A stretch of DNA of 64,000 bases from Paenibacillus taichungensis (lineage in GTDB: Bacteria > Bacillota > Bacilli > Paenibacillales > Paenibacillaceae), in the NCBI RefSeq assembly GCF_003287275.1, contig NZ_QEVW01000008.1, forward strand, positions 1-64,000, given 5' to 3'. The notes below the pieces were generated by a model. The model had not been told where the DNA came from, did no database searches, and worked only from the letters and a program-made list of their open reading frames with translations. Position 1 is the first letter of the stretch, and every line of letters starts with the position of its first letter. The position numbers and the translations under genes are program-made. Shown here one piece after another: positions 28,260-37,817 of the stretch.

Positions 28260-30038
28260 ATGAAAAGAAGTCATCATTGCGGCGCATTAACACCCGCACA
28301 CATCGGTGAGACCGTAACATTGAACGGCTGGGTACAGACCCGCCGTGACCTGGGGGGCGTACTGTTTATCGATCTGCGTGACCGCAGCGGAATTGTACAA
28401 GTTGTTTTCAACCCGGCTTACTCTGGCGAAGCATTGCAAATCGCTGACAGAGTGCGGAGCGAGTACGTTATCGCAGTAACAGGTAAAGTGGTTAAACGTG
28501 ACGAAGAGACCGTAAACAAAAACTTGCCTACAGGCGAAATCGAAGTGCAAATTACCGAGATTGAAGTACTGAACGCGGCAAAAACTCCTCCATTCTTCAT
28601 CGAAGATGGTGTGGAAGTCGATGAGTCCCTTCGTTTGAAATACCGTTACCTGGACTTGCGTCGTCCGGAAATGTTTGAAACATTGAAATTGCGTTCCAAA
28701 GCATCCAAAGTGTTCCGTGATTATCTGGATGGAGAAGAATTCGTTGAAGTAGAAACACCGATTCTGACCAAGAGCTCCCCGGAAGGTGCGCGTGATTATC
28801 TCGTACCAAGCCGTGTGCATGAAGGTGAATTCTTCGCCCTGCCGCAATCCCCACAAATCTACAAACAATTGCTGATGGTCGGCGGACTTGAGCGTTACTA
28901 TCAGATCGCTCGTTGTTTCCGTGATGAAGATTTGCGTGCGGACCGTCAACCGGAATTCACCCAAGTCGACATCGAGACTTCCTTCCTGCAACAGGATGAC
29001 CTGCTGCCAATGATGGAAGAGCTGATGGCCAAATTGCTGCGTGAAACGAAAGGTATTGAGCTGGAACTGCCTTTCCAACGGATTACGTATGCAGATGCAA
29101 TGGGTAAATACGGTTCAGACAAACCGGATCTGCGTTTTGGCATGGAACTGGTAGAAATGAACGATATCGTAGCAAACAGTGGTGTGAAAGTATTTGCTTC
29201 TGTCATCGAAAAAGGTGGAGAAGTGAAAGTTCTGAACGCCAAAGGCTGTGGTACATGGAGCCGTAAAGAAATCGATGACCTGGGACCATTCGCAGCGCGT
29301 TACGGTGCAAAAGGATTGGCATGGATTCAAGTAAAAGATGGCGAGTTCAAAGGACCAATCGTGAAGTTCTTTACGCCAGAAGAGATCGAAGCAGTCAAAG
29401 AACGTACTGGTGCTGAAGAAGGCGACTTGTTGCTCTTCTCTGCTGACACCAAAAAAGTGGTTGCAGATGTACTGGGCGCACTTCGTCTGAAAATTGGTCG
29501 TCAACTGGGCCTGATCGATGACAGCAAATTCAAATTTGCTTGGGTTGTTGACTTCCCATTACTCGGGTACGATGAAGATGCGAAACGTTATGTAGCGGAA
29601 CACCATCCATTCACACGTCCTAAAGATGAAGATGTGCATCTTTTTGACACAGATCCAGGTGCTATTCGCGCTCAAGCCTATGACCTCGTTCTGAATGGTT
29701 ATGAAGTGGGCGGCGGTTCGATGCGTATCTACAAACGTGATGTTCAAGAAAAAATGTTCGCTGCTCTGGGACTTTCTCCGGAAGTAGCCAACGAGAAATT
29801 CGGTTATCTGCTCGAAGCATTTGAATATGGAACGCCACCACACGGCGGAATCGCTTTTGGTCTCGACCGTCTGGTGATGCTGCTGGCAGGTCGCACGAAT
29901 CTGCGTGAAACGATTGCCTTCCCGAAAACGGCAAGTGCAACGGATCTGCTCATGAATGCACCTTCAGAAGTGGATAACTCCCAATTGGAACAACTTCACA
30001 TCCGCGTAGCCCGTAAACCGGTGGCGGAAAAGAAATAA
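28260..30038 (+). CDS. aspS: Aspartyl-tRNA synthetase
   Basis: This class IIb synthetase has 592 residues, the bacterial-type length. Order of domains: N-terminal OB-fold anticodon-binding domain (about 1-105, [23 protein letters not shown]), catalytic core with motif 2 [20 protein letters not shown], the bacterial GAD insertion (about 290-420), and motif 3 [15 protein letters not shown] near the C-terminus. ATG 28260 follows AGAGGAG. Whether it is discriminating for tRNA-Asp or also charges tRNA-Asn cannot be decided by eye. Confidence 0.98.
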   Translation: MKRSHHCGALTPAHIGETVTLNGWVQTRRDLGGVLFIDLRDRSGIVQVVFNPAYSGEALQIADRVRSEYVIAVTGKVVKRDEETVNKNLPTGEIEVQITEIEVLNAAKTPPFFIEDGVEVDESLRLKYRYLDLRRPEMFETLKLRSKASKVFRDYLDGEEFVEVETPILTKSSPEGARDYLVPSRVHEGEFFALPQSPQIYKQLLMVGGLERYYQIARCFRDEDLRADRQPEFTQVDIETSFLQQDDLLPMMEELMAKLLRETKGIELELPFQRITYADAMGKYGSDKPDLRFGMELVEMNDIVANSGVKVFASVIEKGGEVKVLNAKGCGTWSRKEIDDLGPFAARYGAKGLAWIQVKDGEFKGPIVKFFTPEEIEAVKERTGAEEGDLLLFSADTKKVVADVLGALRLKIGRQLGLIDDSKFKFAWVVDFPLLGYDEDAKRYVAEHHPFTRPKDEDVHLFDTDPGAIRAQAYDLVLNGYEVGGGSMRIYKRDVQEKMFAALGLSPEVANEKFGYLLEAFEYGTPPHGGIAFGLDRLVMLLAGRTNLRETIAFPKTASATDLLMNAPSEVDNSQLEQLHIRVARKPVAEKK

Positions 30039-30056
30039 AGGAGGCATCGATTCTCA

Positions 30057-30815
30057 ATGCTCCATCAATTTTCAAGAACAGAATTGGCAATCGGACCTGA
30101 AGGTCTGAACGCTTTGAAAAATAGTACAGTCGCTGTGCTCGGCATCGGCGGCGTAGGCGGTATTGCAGTGGAAGCTCTCGCCCGCAGCGGTGTTGGCCGT
30201 ATCATTCTGATTGATAAAGACGTGGTGGACATCACCAACATCAATCGTCAGATTCATGCTTTGACCACGACCGTTGGTCAGAAAAAAGCAGATCTGATGG
30301 TGGAACGAGTGAAGCTCATCAATCCAGAGTGTGACGCGATTGCACTGAATATGTTTTACACGGAAGAAACGTATGAGGAATTGTTCAAGTATGAGCTGGA
30401 TTATGTGTTGGATGCTTCGGACACGATTATTTACAAAATCCATCTCATCAAGGAATGCTTGAAACGGAAGATTCCGGTTATTTCCAGCATGGGTGCGGCG
30501 AACAAAATGGACCCTACGAAATTCCAGGTTGCGGATATTTCGAAAACGACCATGGACCCGATTGCCCGTGTTGTCCGCACAAAACTGCGGAAAGAAGGTA
30601 TCAAAAAAGGTGTGAAAGTGGTCTTTTCCACCGAAGAACCATTGAAACCGCGCGCAGATGTAACGCAGAAAATTGTTCCTGAGAATGCGCCGGAAATTCG
30701 CAAGGCCAAACAGCCACCAGCGAGTAACGCCTTTGTTCCTCCTGTAGCCGGACTGATCATGGTCAGTGTGGCCGTCAAGGAACTGATCGAAATCGCAGAG
30801 AATAAGCAGCAGTAA
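30057..30815 (+). CDS. tcdA: TcdA, tRNA threonylcarbamoyladenosine dehydratase
   Basis: TcdA is an E1-like ATP-dependent enzyme that cyclises t6A37 of tRNA to ct6A. The 252-residue protein has the Rossmann ATP site VLGIGGVGGIAVEALARSG (about 29-47), IILIDKDVVDITNINRQ, and DASDTIIYK. It matches B. subtilis YrvM by position after aspS. AAGGAGG lies about 12 bases before ATG 30057; spacing from aspS is 18 bases, so they share a transcript. Confidence 0.93.
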   Translation: MLHQFSRTELAIGPEGLNALKNSTVAVLGIGGVGGIAVEALARSGVGRIILIDKDVVDITNINRQIHALTTTVGQKKADLMVERVKLINPECDAIALNMFYTEETYEELFKYELDYVLDASDTIIYKIHLIKECLKRKIPVISSMGAANKMDPTKFQVADISKTTMDPIARVVRTKLRKEGIKKGVKVVFSTEEPLKPRADVTQKIVPENAPEIRKAKQPPASNAFVPPVAGLIMVSVAVKELIEIAENKQQ

Positions 30816-30829
30816 TCTGTTTGTGAATG

Positions 30830-30868
30830 AAAAGCGTAGGTGCCGACAAGGTACCTACGCTTTTTTTG
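30830..30868 (+). terminator. Intrinsic terminator after tcdA
   Basis: AAAAGCGTAGGT pairs with ACCTACGCTTTT around a short interior, followed by more T. This ends the hisS-aspS-tcdA unit. Confidence 0.9.
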
Positions 30869-31226
30869 CATGCGCAAAACCTAAACAATTGTCAGGGTTA
30901 CGTGATGTACTTCAATCCCAAAAGCGTGTATGATATGTGATGCTGCGCGAAATGATGATAAATACATAGAGAAATCGCAGCTGTATAAGATGAATATAAG
31001 ATTTACACAAGACCGAAGAGGACAGAAAAACCTGAAAAGCGAAGCGTGCGCTTAATAGCTTTCTGAAAGAAAGCTACATCGGAAGCATACGCTATCACCG
31101 GATTTAACTTAAAAACATAAATCTAAAAATCTGGGGATAACAGCGATCGGAAGGTTGTTCTGTCCGCGCAATGGTAGAGTGTAAATACTTTTGTTCGGCT
31201 TACATCGAGAGAGGGGAACGGAACGA
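30869..31226. other. Intergenic region with a nested-hairpin element
   Basis: The 358 bases before the AzgA-type permease contain no gene. The part 31027-31105 can fold into nested stems (listed separately). I looked for a purine riboswitch and for 6S RNA and found neither. A short T-rich and A-rich part follows. Confidence 0.5.
31027..31105. repeat. Structured intergenic element (nested inverted repeats)
   Basis: AGCTTTC, loop TGAAA, GAAAGCT (31057-31075) forms a perfect central hairpin. Around it AGCGTGCGCT (31043-31052) pairs with AGCATACGCT (31084-31093) with one mismatch and one G-U, and further out AAAACC (31027-31032) can pair with GGATTT (31100-31105). No T-run follows. It may be a dispersed repeat or a structured RNA. 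I recall similar sequence in other Paenibacillus intergenic regions but cannot verify this here. Confidence 0.5.
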
Positions 31227-32525
31227 ATGAAACAAGGATGGGTGACCAGACGTCTTGGCATGGAGCCGGGGGACCAGTGGAAGAAGGAAATTGTGGCGGG
31301 AGCCATTTCCTATTTTGCCGTGGTGTATATCGTAATGGTCAATGCAACAATTCTGGCTGATGCTGGAATGCCGCTACAGGCGGCTATGGTGGGTACTCTG
31401 CTGACGTCCATTGCAGGTTGCTTGCTGATGGCATTTGGTGGTAAGTCGCCGATTATCGTTGTACCTGGCATGGGCATCAATGCATTTTTCACTTATACAC
31501 TCGTACATTCGATGAAATTGAGCTGGCAGGAAGCCTTGGCGGTTGTATCTGTCACCGGTGTGCTGTTTGCAGTCGTAGCTTTTACATCGTTATATAAAAT
31601 GATTAGTGAGGCCATTCCGAAAAACCTGCAGCATGGCATTACGGTGGGGATTGGTTTGTTTCTGACGTTCATCGGTCTGCAAAAAAGCGGAATCGTCATC
31701 GCACACCAGACCACGTTTGTGGCGATCGGACATTTTAATGATCCTGGAGTTATTACCGCTTGTGTTACTCTTGTGATCGCCTTGATTTTATTTATACGCA
31801 ATGTACAGGGCGGACTCCTGATCAGCATTCTTGCAGGGACAGGTCTTGCATATGTACTCGGTGCCGTAAATCCCGGTGAGCCGGTGTCAGCTCTAGAAGC
31901 ATTACGTCAATATGGAGGCTTGTTTGGAGAGCTTTCTTTGGTGAAGCTGGCGGATTTGGCGTTCTGGATTGCAGTATTCCTGTTGCTGCTAATTGTTGTA
32001 TTTGAAAATATTGGACTGATCACGGCCCAGACTCATCTTATTGGTCGTCCCCAGCGGTTCAAGGGGAGCTTACGTGCATTATCCATCAGTACCGTATTGG
32101 CAGGTGTATTCGGAAGTAGTCCTCCAGTAGCTGCGGCGGAGACAACAGCGGGTATAGCGGCTGGTGGGCGTACAGGTTTGACTCCACTGGTTACCGCAGT
32201 GCTGTTTGGTGCAACGTTCTTCTTTATTCCATTGTTGGGTTATATTCCGGACAGTGCTATTGCACCGATTTTGATCATTATTGGTGGCTTGATGGTACAA
32301 AGTGTGAAGGATATGGATTTCAGTGATTTCACGGAAGCTTTTCCGGCTTTTCTGATCATGGTCATGATTCCATTTACGTATAGTATTGTGGACGGTATGG
32401 CATTTGGATTCATTGCCTATCCGGTGGCGAAGCTCGCGGCAGGTCAGGGCAAACAGGTACCTAAAGTCATGTACGGCATTGCCATTCTGTTTTTGGCCAA
32501 TTTTGTGCTGCATGGGATATTGTAA
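31227..32525 (+). CDS. AzgA/PbuO-type purine permease (NCS2 family)
   Basis: The product has about 432 residues and 12-14 predicted helices. It belongs to the AzgA branch of nucleobase transporters by IVAGAISYFAVVYIVMVN, VVPGMGINAFFTYTLV, the GITVGIGLFLTFIGLQKSGI block and the FGSSPPVAAAETTAGIAAGGRTGL motif. Likely substrates are hypoxanthine, guanine or adenine; the specific base cannot be told. ATG 31227 follows GAGAGGGGA. It lies 71 bases before an ABC exporter and downstream of the structured element. Confidence 0.85.
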   Translation: MKQGWVTRRLGMEPGDQWKKEIVAGAISYFAVVYIVMVNATILADAGMPLQAAMVGTLLTSIAGCLLMAFGGKSPIIVVPGMGINAFFTYTLVHSMKLSWQEALAVVSVTGVLFAVVAFTSLYKMISEAIPKNLQHGITVGIGLFLTFIGLQKSGIVIAHQTTFVAIGHFNDPGVITACVTLVIALILFIRNVQGGLLISILAGTGLAYVLGAVNPGEPVSALEALRQYGGLFGELSLVKLADLAFWIAVFLLLLIVVFENIGLITAQTHLIGRPQRFKGSLRALSISTVLAGVFGSSPPVAAAETTAGIAAGGRTGLTPLVTAVLFGATFFFIPLLGYIPDSAIAPILIIIGGLMVQSVKDMDFSDFTEAFPAFLIMVMIPFTYSIVDGMAFGFIAYPVAKLAAGQGKQVPKVMYGIAILFLANFVLHGIL

Positions 32526-32595
32526 AAGACAGGAAACGTATTGTAAGTTCATACGTATGATCTCTGGTGAACAAGGGGAGAACGGAGGAACGGTA

Positions 32596-34389
32596 ATGGA
32601 AGAGCAACAACATACAGGTCAAGATGAATCAAAAATAGGGAAAAAAGGATTCAAGGATTTTGTGAAGCTGATTGCTGCCACTAATCCACCGAAACTAATT
32701 CTAATCATAGCGTTGATCCTGACACTTATTCAGACGACAGCCGGACTAATTGTGCCTTTGATGACCAAAGGCCTGATTGATGGGCTCACGATGTCTGCGC
32801 TGAACAAGTCCGTTATTTTCCTGCTTCTGGGGGCATTTGTTATTCAGGCCATCGCTTCAGGCATCAGCATCTATATGTTGAACTATGCAGGTCAACGGGT
32901 AGTTGCGACACTGCGAACAAAGCTGTGGAATAAGGTGTTATCCCTACCGATGCCATATTTCGATCGGAATCGTACAGGTGATACGATGAGTCGAATCACG
33001 AATGATACAAGTCAGATTATGACGCTAATTGCGGATTATCTTGTTTCTTTTGTATCCAATATCGTTGCGGTTGTGGGCGGGGTAGCGTTGCTTTTTTATC
33101 TGGATTGGGTCATGTCACTCATTATTCTGAGTCTGGTGCCGCTAACGCTGCTGATCCTGTTGCCAGTTGGGCGTAAAATGTACAAAATCTCCAAAAAGCA
33201 GCAGGACGAAATGGCAGGTCTTACTTCGGTGCTCAGCCAAGTCATTGGCGAGATCCGTTTGGTGAAAGCTTATGGAACGGAGAAACAGGAGGCGGAAGCA
33301 GGCGATTCCCGTATCGGGAAGATGTTTGCTTTTGGACTGCAGGAAGCTCGGATTTTGGCGTTGATTGGACCACTCTTTACGTTTGTCATGACGGCCGTGC
33401 TGGTTGTTATTCTGGGTGTTGGAGGTATGCGGGTAGCTTCAGGTTTGCTGTCTCCGGGGGAACTGGTCGCCTTCATTCTGTTGTTGTTCCAGGTGATTAT
33501 GCCGATGGGACAATTTACGACATTGTATTCACGTCTGCAAAAGGTTGTCGGTGCGACAGAACGCATTCAGGCTATTCTGGCACATGAAGAGGAACCGCGT
33601 CATAGCACAACAATTGCGCCCAAGGGCAATGAGACGATTACATTCAACAATCTGCATTTCTCTTATGTAGCAGGGGAAGAGGTACTGCATGGGATCAACC
33701 TGACCGTTCCGGCCCGTAAAGTAACGGCCATTGTGGGGCCAAGCGGTAGCGGGAAATCAACGCTGTTCTCCCTGTTGGAGCAGTTCTATCTTCCAGAGTC
33801 GGGTAGTATATCCTATGGTGGACAAGCCATAACTGATTATTCATTAGCCTCTTGGCGAAGCAAGATTGGATATGTATCACAGGAGAGCCCTTTGATGGCA
33901 GGCACAATTAAGGAAAACATGACATACGGGCTGGGCCGTGAAGCGAGTATGGATGAAATTAGACAGGCGGCAGAAATGGCGTATTCGTCAGCTTTTATCG
34001 ACAAATTGCCACAGGGCTATGACACGGAAGTGGGAGAACGCGGGATTAAACTCTCCGGTGGTCAACGCCAACGGATCGCTATTGCTCGTGCACTGCTGCG
34101 CAGTCCGGATATTCTGATGCTTGATGAAGCCACGTCCAGTCTGGACAGCACCTCCGAACATGAAGTGCAGCAAGCATTGTCCAATCTGATGGAAGGACGA
34201 ACGACGGTAGTCATTGCACACCGATTGTCCACTGTCGTCGACTCTGATCAGATTGTTGTGCTGGAACAGGGACATGTAACGGGAACTGGAACACATGCGG
34301 AGTTAATTAGCAATCATCCGGTATACCGTGAACTGGCACAGAAACAGTTTGTGGCACAGGATGGCAAGCCGGATTCTGAACCGGATTGA
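32596..34389 (+). CDS. ABC exporter half-transporter (fused membrane and ATPase domains)
   Basis: The product has 597 residues: six membrane helices in residues 1-310, with the intracellular-loop signature PMPYFDRNRTGDTMSRITNDT, then an ATPase domain with Walker A VGPSGSGKSTL, Q-loop YVSQESPLM, signature KLSGGQRQRIAIARALL and Walker B ILMLDEATSSLD. This is the layout of MsbA/BmrA/LmrA multidrug or lipid exporters acting as homodimers. ATG 32596 follows GGAGG. The substrate is unknown. An upstream in-frame extension overlaps the permease gene and is not credible. Confidence 0.92.
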   Translation: MEEQQHTGQDESKIGKKGFKDFVKLIAATNPPKLILIIALILTLIQTTAGLIVPLMTKGLIDGLTMSALNKSVIFLLLGAFVIQAIASGISIYMLNYAGQRVVATLRTKLWNKVLSLPMPYFDRNRTGDTMSRITNDTSQIMTLIADYLVSFVSNIVAVVGGVALLFYLDWVMSLIILSLVPLTLLILLPVGRKMYKISKKQQDEMAGLTSVLSQVIGEIRLVKAYGTEKQEAEAGDSRIGKMFAFGLQEARILALIGPLFTFVMTAVLVVILGVGGMRVASGLLSPGELVAFILLLFQVIMPMGQFTTLYSRLQKVVGATERIQAILAHEEEPRHSTTIAPKGNETITFNNLHFSYVAGEEVLHGINLTVPARKVTAIVGPSGSGKSTLFSLLEQFYLPESGSISYGGQAITDYSLASWRSKIGYVSQESPLMAGTIKENMTYGLGREASMDEIRQAAEMAYSSAFIDKLPQGYDTEVGERGIKLSGGQRQRIAIARALLRSPDILMLDEATSSLDSTSEHEVQQALSNLMEGRTTVVIAHRLSTVVDSDQIVVLEQGHVTGTGTHAELISNHPVYRELAQKQFVAQDGKPDSEPD

Positions 34390-34401
34390 TGAAAAAGGGT
34401 G

Positions 34402-34452
34402 ACCGTTGTTCATCTGTTCTTTGCGAACAGGAACAGCGGTTTCTTTCATTTT
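34402..34452 (+). terminator. Probable terminator after the ABC exporter
   Basis: ACCGTTGTTC pairs with GAACAGCGGT around an inner CTGTTC/GAACAG hairpin, followed by TTTCTTTCATTTT. Confidence 0.65.
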
Positions 34453-34564
34453 GTTATCCGGGTTACTGTAGCTTTTTGTACATCAATATGATATAGTGGG
34501 TATCCTTTTGTGTCGTCAGTGATTGACTATGCAGAAAAACATATTCTTAGGAGGTAACTGAAAC

Positions 34565-36751
34565 ATGTCAGACAGCTTTCAAAGTGCCTATCAAGAAGAA
34601 GAGTACAGGTTAGAGCGAACGATGAAGGAAGTGGACAGTCAGCTGGAACGGCTGCAGAACATTCCGGTATACACCGGCCACGACTTCACAGAGCAAGTGT
34701 TGGAGGCCGGACGCGAAGAGCGCCGCACCGCCTTGTCCAAGAGCGCGCAGCAACCCTATTTCGGACGCTTGGATTTCGAAGAACAGGGCAGTGGTGCACG
34801 GAAACCGCTGTATATTGGCAAAATCGGCGTAGACCGCGAAGAGGTGGGAGAGCATCCGCTCGTCATCGATTGGCGTGCTCCTGTCGCAAGCCTGTTTTAC
34901 TCATTTACCGGAGGGGAAGCCTCCGCAACGTATGAAGCCCCGGAGGGACTCATTGAGGGGCTGGTTTATCTGAAACGAAACGTTGTCATTCGTCAGCGTA
35001 TATTGGAACGTGTGGCGGATACGTACAATCGGGACAGTGACCAGCCAGCCGTATCGGATGAATTCCTTGTGTATCGATTGGGTGAGAACAAAGACAACAA
35101 GCTTCGTGATATCGTATCCACCATTCAGGCGGAGCAGGATCAGATCATTCGTGCGGCGAGAAACACCGCATTGATCATTCAGGGTGTGGCTGGTTCGGGT
35201 AAAACAACCGTCGCACTGCATCGCCTTGCCTTCTTGCTGTATCAGTACAAGGAGCAGGTATCTGCGGAGAAAATGGTTATTTTCGCACCCAACCATATGT
35301 TCCTGGATTACATATCGGATGTACTCCCGGAGCTTGGTGTAGGGGACATTCAGCAGCGTACATTCCCGGATTGGGCGATGAACCTGCTGGGGCTGGACCT
35401 GCCTTTGGCAGACACGTCGGAGACTTTGAACACCTGGTTTGAAACGCCGGATGCACGTCCTGAGCTCAATGATGATGTGCCAGGGCGTTACAAAGGCTCG
35501 ATTCGCTTCATGGAATTGATCCGGGAGTGGCTGTCCGGGATGGAAGAGGAATCCGTACCTGATATGGACTTCAGCCCATGGGATGGCGCAGTGCTCAGCA
35601 AAGCCGAGATTGAGAACTGGTTTGGGGAAGAGTACAAACATTATCCGCTGGCAAAACGAAAAGAGCGGGTTATGGCGCGTATTCACCGCTGGATTGAGAT
35701 GGAACTCAAGAAACCTTGTCCGGAAGCCGTTCGCAAAGAGCGTAAAAAGAAAGCGGCAACCCGTGAGAAGGCTTACGCCAAAAAATGGCCTCAATATGAA
35801 CCACTTACGCTGTACAAACAGCTGTTCAAGGTTGTTAAAGGCGGTTCGGTACCTGCCTCGCTCAGTGGGCTTATTCCCAATTTGGTGATGAAGCAAACGG
35901 CAGCAGATCTGAAGCAGGATATCATCCGTGAAGAGGATTTGCCTGCATTGGTGTACATTCATACCTTGGTTCATGATATTGACGGCTCCGAGCGCTTCGA
36001 TCACGTCGTCATTGATGAAGCGCAGGACTTTTCTCCTTTTCATGTGGCGTTATTGGATCAGTTCGTCAAGGGGCATTCCTTCACCATACTGGGGGATCTG
36101 TCCCAAGGTATTCATGAGTATCGTGGTGTTCATGCGTGGGAAGAGATGAGTTCCCTGTTTCCTGAGGAGCAGAATGCATACTTTGCATTGACACGGAGTT
36201 ATCGCTCAACGATGGAAATTATCGATTACGCGAATACGATTCTGGAGCGGGGCGTCAAGAGCGGCATTACAGCGATTCCTGTATTCCGGAGTGGTGATCC
36301 CGTACGGACATTGTCCTATGGGGTAGAAGGGCGCACAGCGAGCCTTGAACAGGCTCTGAAGCTCTTAACGGTCAAAGACTATCGCACAGTTTCCATTCTG
36401 ACCCGTACCCTGCATGAGGCAAAGGAGCTTCATCAGGAGCTCCAGGCGGCAGGCTGGGATCTGAACTTGATTGACGGCGGCAAAAAACAGTACACTGGCG
36501 GTCACTCCGTTTTACCTGTCTATTTGTCGAAAGGGTTGGAGTTTGATGCAGTTATCGTAGCGGATAGTGATGAGAAGCACTATTTGCCCAATGCGGGTGA
36601 TGCAAAGCTGTTATACGTTGGCTGTACAAGGGCCTTGCACGAATTATGGTTATTCCACGACGGCCCATTGCCTGACTATGCTGCTGCAACCCACAATCCG
36701 GAAGGTGAGTCTGTTGCCATTCAGGGTTGGCCTGACAGCGAGGCAGAGTAA
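34565..36751 (+). CDS. helD: HelD-type RNA polymerase recycling factor (UvrD-like helicase)
   Basis: HelD is a superfamily 1 motor of Gram-positive bacteria that pries stalled RNA polymerase from DNA and recycles it. The 728-residue product (B. subtilis HelD has 774) starts with a coiled-coil-rich arm (EEEYRLERTMKEVDSQLERLQ), has QGVAGSGKTTVALHRLAFLLY as Walker A (about 203-220), the HelD-specific insertion, DHVVIDEAQDFS as Walker B, GDLSQGIHEYRG, and the C-terminal motifs YLSKGLEFDAVIVAD and LLYVGCTRAL. AGGAGG precedes ATG 34565. UvrD/Rep-type DNA helicase is the alternative, but the N-terminal arm and overall layout favour HelD. Confidence 0.9.
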   Translation: MSDSFQSAYQEEEYRLERTMKEVDSQLERLQNIPVYTGHDFTEQVLEAGREERRTALSKSAQQPYFGRLDFEEQGSGARKPLYIGKIGVDREEVGEHPLVIDWRAPVASLFYSFTGGEASATYEAPEGLIEGLVYLKRNVVIRQRILERVADTYNRDSDQPAVSDEFLVYRLGENKDNKLRDIVSTIQAEQDQIIRAARNTALIIQGVAGSGKTTVALHRLAFLLYQYKEQVSAEKMVIFAPNHMFLDYISDVLPELGVGDIQQRTFPDWAMNLLGLDLPLADTSETLNTWFETPDARPELNDDVPGRYKGSIRFMELIREWLSGMEEESVPDMDFSPWDGAVLSKAEIENWFGEEYKHYPLAKRKERVMARIHRWIEMELKKPCPEAVRKERKKKAATREKAYAKKWPQYEPLTLYKQLFKVVKGGSVPASLSGLIPNLVMKQTAADLKQDIIREEDLPALVYIHTLVHDIDGSERFDHVVIDEAQDFSPFHVALLDQFVKGHSFTILGDLSQGIHEYRGVHAWEEMSSLFPEEQNAYFALTRSYRSTMEIIDYANTILERGVKSGITAIPVFRSGDPVRTLSYGVEGRTASLEQALKLLTVKDYRTVSILTRTLHEAKELHQELQAAGWDLNLIDGGKKQYTGGHSVLPVYLSKGLEFDAVIVADSDEKHYLPNAGDAKLLYVGCTRALHELWLFHDGPLPDYAAATHNPEGESVAIQGWPDSEAE

Positions 36752-36781
36752 ACCTTTGTTGTTGAACATAGCATTAACATA

Positions 36782-36822
36782 TAGAAAGAGCATGGCGCTA
36801 TTAAAGCACCATGCTCTTTCTA
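36782..36822. terminator. Bidirectional terminator between helD and the EamA gene
   Basis: TAGAAAGAGCATGG pairs with CCATGCTCTTTCTA over a short interior. It lies between convergent genes; T-rich flanks are modest. Confidence 0.75.
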
Positions 36823-36886
36823 TGTTCTCAGATGAGTATTATTAACGAGTGGATCACCTAAAGTTTCCTTGTTATTCTTCTACTGG

Positions 36887-37789
36887 TCAACTTGCAGATG
36901 GGCGTTGGGGCAAACCCGGATTATCCAAGGCTGACTTATGACTGGCGGGATGACGATTAACCAGGAAAATGCCCAGACAGATCATTACCCCACCTGCACC
37001 GACAATCCAGCCGACACGCTCTTCCAACAAGATGAAGCTCGACAGTAGTCCAAACAGCGGCGCCAGAAAAAGAAAGGAACTGGTTTTGGCCGGATCTGTG
37101 TTCTGCAGCAAATAAAACCAGAGGGTGAACTGAATGATGGAACAGAAAATGGTCAGCCAAACCAGGACAACGATGGACGTTGTATTTACGATAAAATGAG
37201 GCTGCTCTGTAAACACACTCAGTAGAAGCAGTACTGCGCCTCCAGCGAGCATTTGGTAAGCGGTAAGCACAAATGTATCATGAGCAACTCCCCAGCGTTT
37301 AATGAGCAACGTAGATACAGCAAAAGAGACAGCGCCGCCAAAGCCAATCCACGTCCCAGGACTCATACTCAGATGGAATCCAAAGGTTAACGCCACTCCG
37401 ACAAATCCGAGAACCACACCGGTCCACTGGCTAAAACGATAGGACACACCATATAGAGCAGCACTCAGGATGATGACAAGCAACGGATTCGTAAATGTGA
37501 TTATGGCGGATTCTCCCGAACTAATCCAGTTCATGCTGTAGTAGGCACAGCCCATCACTCCCGCCGACTGGAACAGACCGATTACGGCGATTTGCATCCA
37601 CTGTTTCCACCCCACAGGCATGGGACGTTTTCTGATGATCCACGCTAGTAATGCTCCTGCCAATATATAGCGAAGTGCCATTAACAAAAAGGGAGGAGCA
37701 TACATCATACCGATTTTGCCTACGGGAAACGAGGTTCCCATGATGAGCGTGGTCACGAGGATCAGGAACGTATATTTTAAAGGCTTCAT
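36887..37789 (-). CDS. EamA-family (DMT superfamily) transporter
   Basis: The 300-residue protein has ten predicted helices arranged as two EamA repeats, with family-like LVTTLIMGTSFPVGKIGM at the start and WTGVVLGFVGVALTFG and LEERVGWIVGAGGVMICLGIFLV at the repeat ends. EamA proteins export metabolites or amino acids; the substrate is unknown. GGAGG lies before ATG 37789. Upstream on the same strand, 28 bases away, is the SDR gene, so the two form a unit divergent from the LysR regulator, which may control them. Confidence 0.85.
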   Translation of the reverse strand: MKPLKYTFLILVTTLIMGTSFPVGKIGMMYAPPFLLMALRYILAGALLAWIIRKRPMPVGWKQWMQIAVIGLFQSAGVMGCAYYSMNWISSGESAIITFTNPLLVIILSAALYGVSYRFSQWTGVVLGFVGVALTFGFHLSMSPGTWIGFGGAVSFAVSTLLIKRWGVAHDTFVLTAYQMLAGGAVLLLLSVFTEQPHFIVNTTSIVVLVWLTIFCSIIQFTLWFYLLQNTDPAKTSSFLFLAPLFGLLSSFILLEERVGWIVGAGGVMICLGIFLVNRHPASHKSALDNPGLPQRPSAS

Positions 37790-37817
37790 CAGGCTTCCTC
37801 CCTTTTACTTCCCGTGC

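Noticed and set aside
30869..31226. 6S RNA or purine riboswitch ahead of the AzgA-type permease
   Set aside because: Neither the purine-aptamer core nor a 6S-like long bulged stem could be drawn.
32386..32595. Upstream in-frame extension of the ABC exporter
   Set aside because: It overlaps the end of the permease gene in another frame; ATG 32596 has a good ribosome site and a normal exporter N-terminus.
34901..36043. 380-codon minus-strand open frame
   Set aside because: Antisense to helD, with no ribosome-binding site and no domain.
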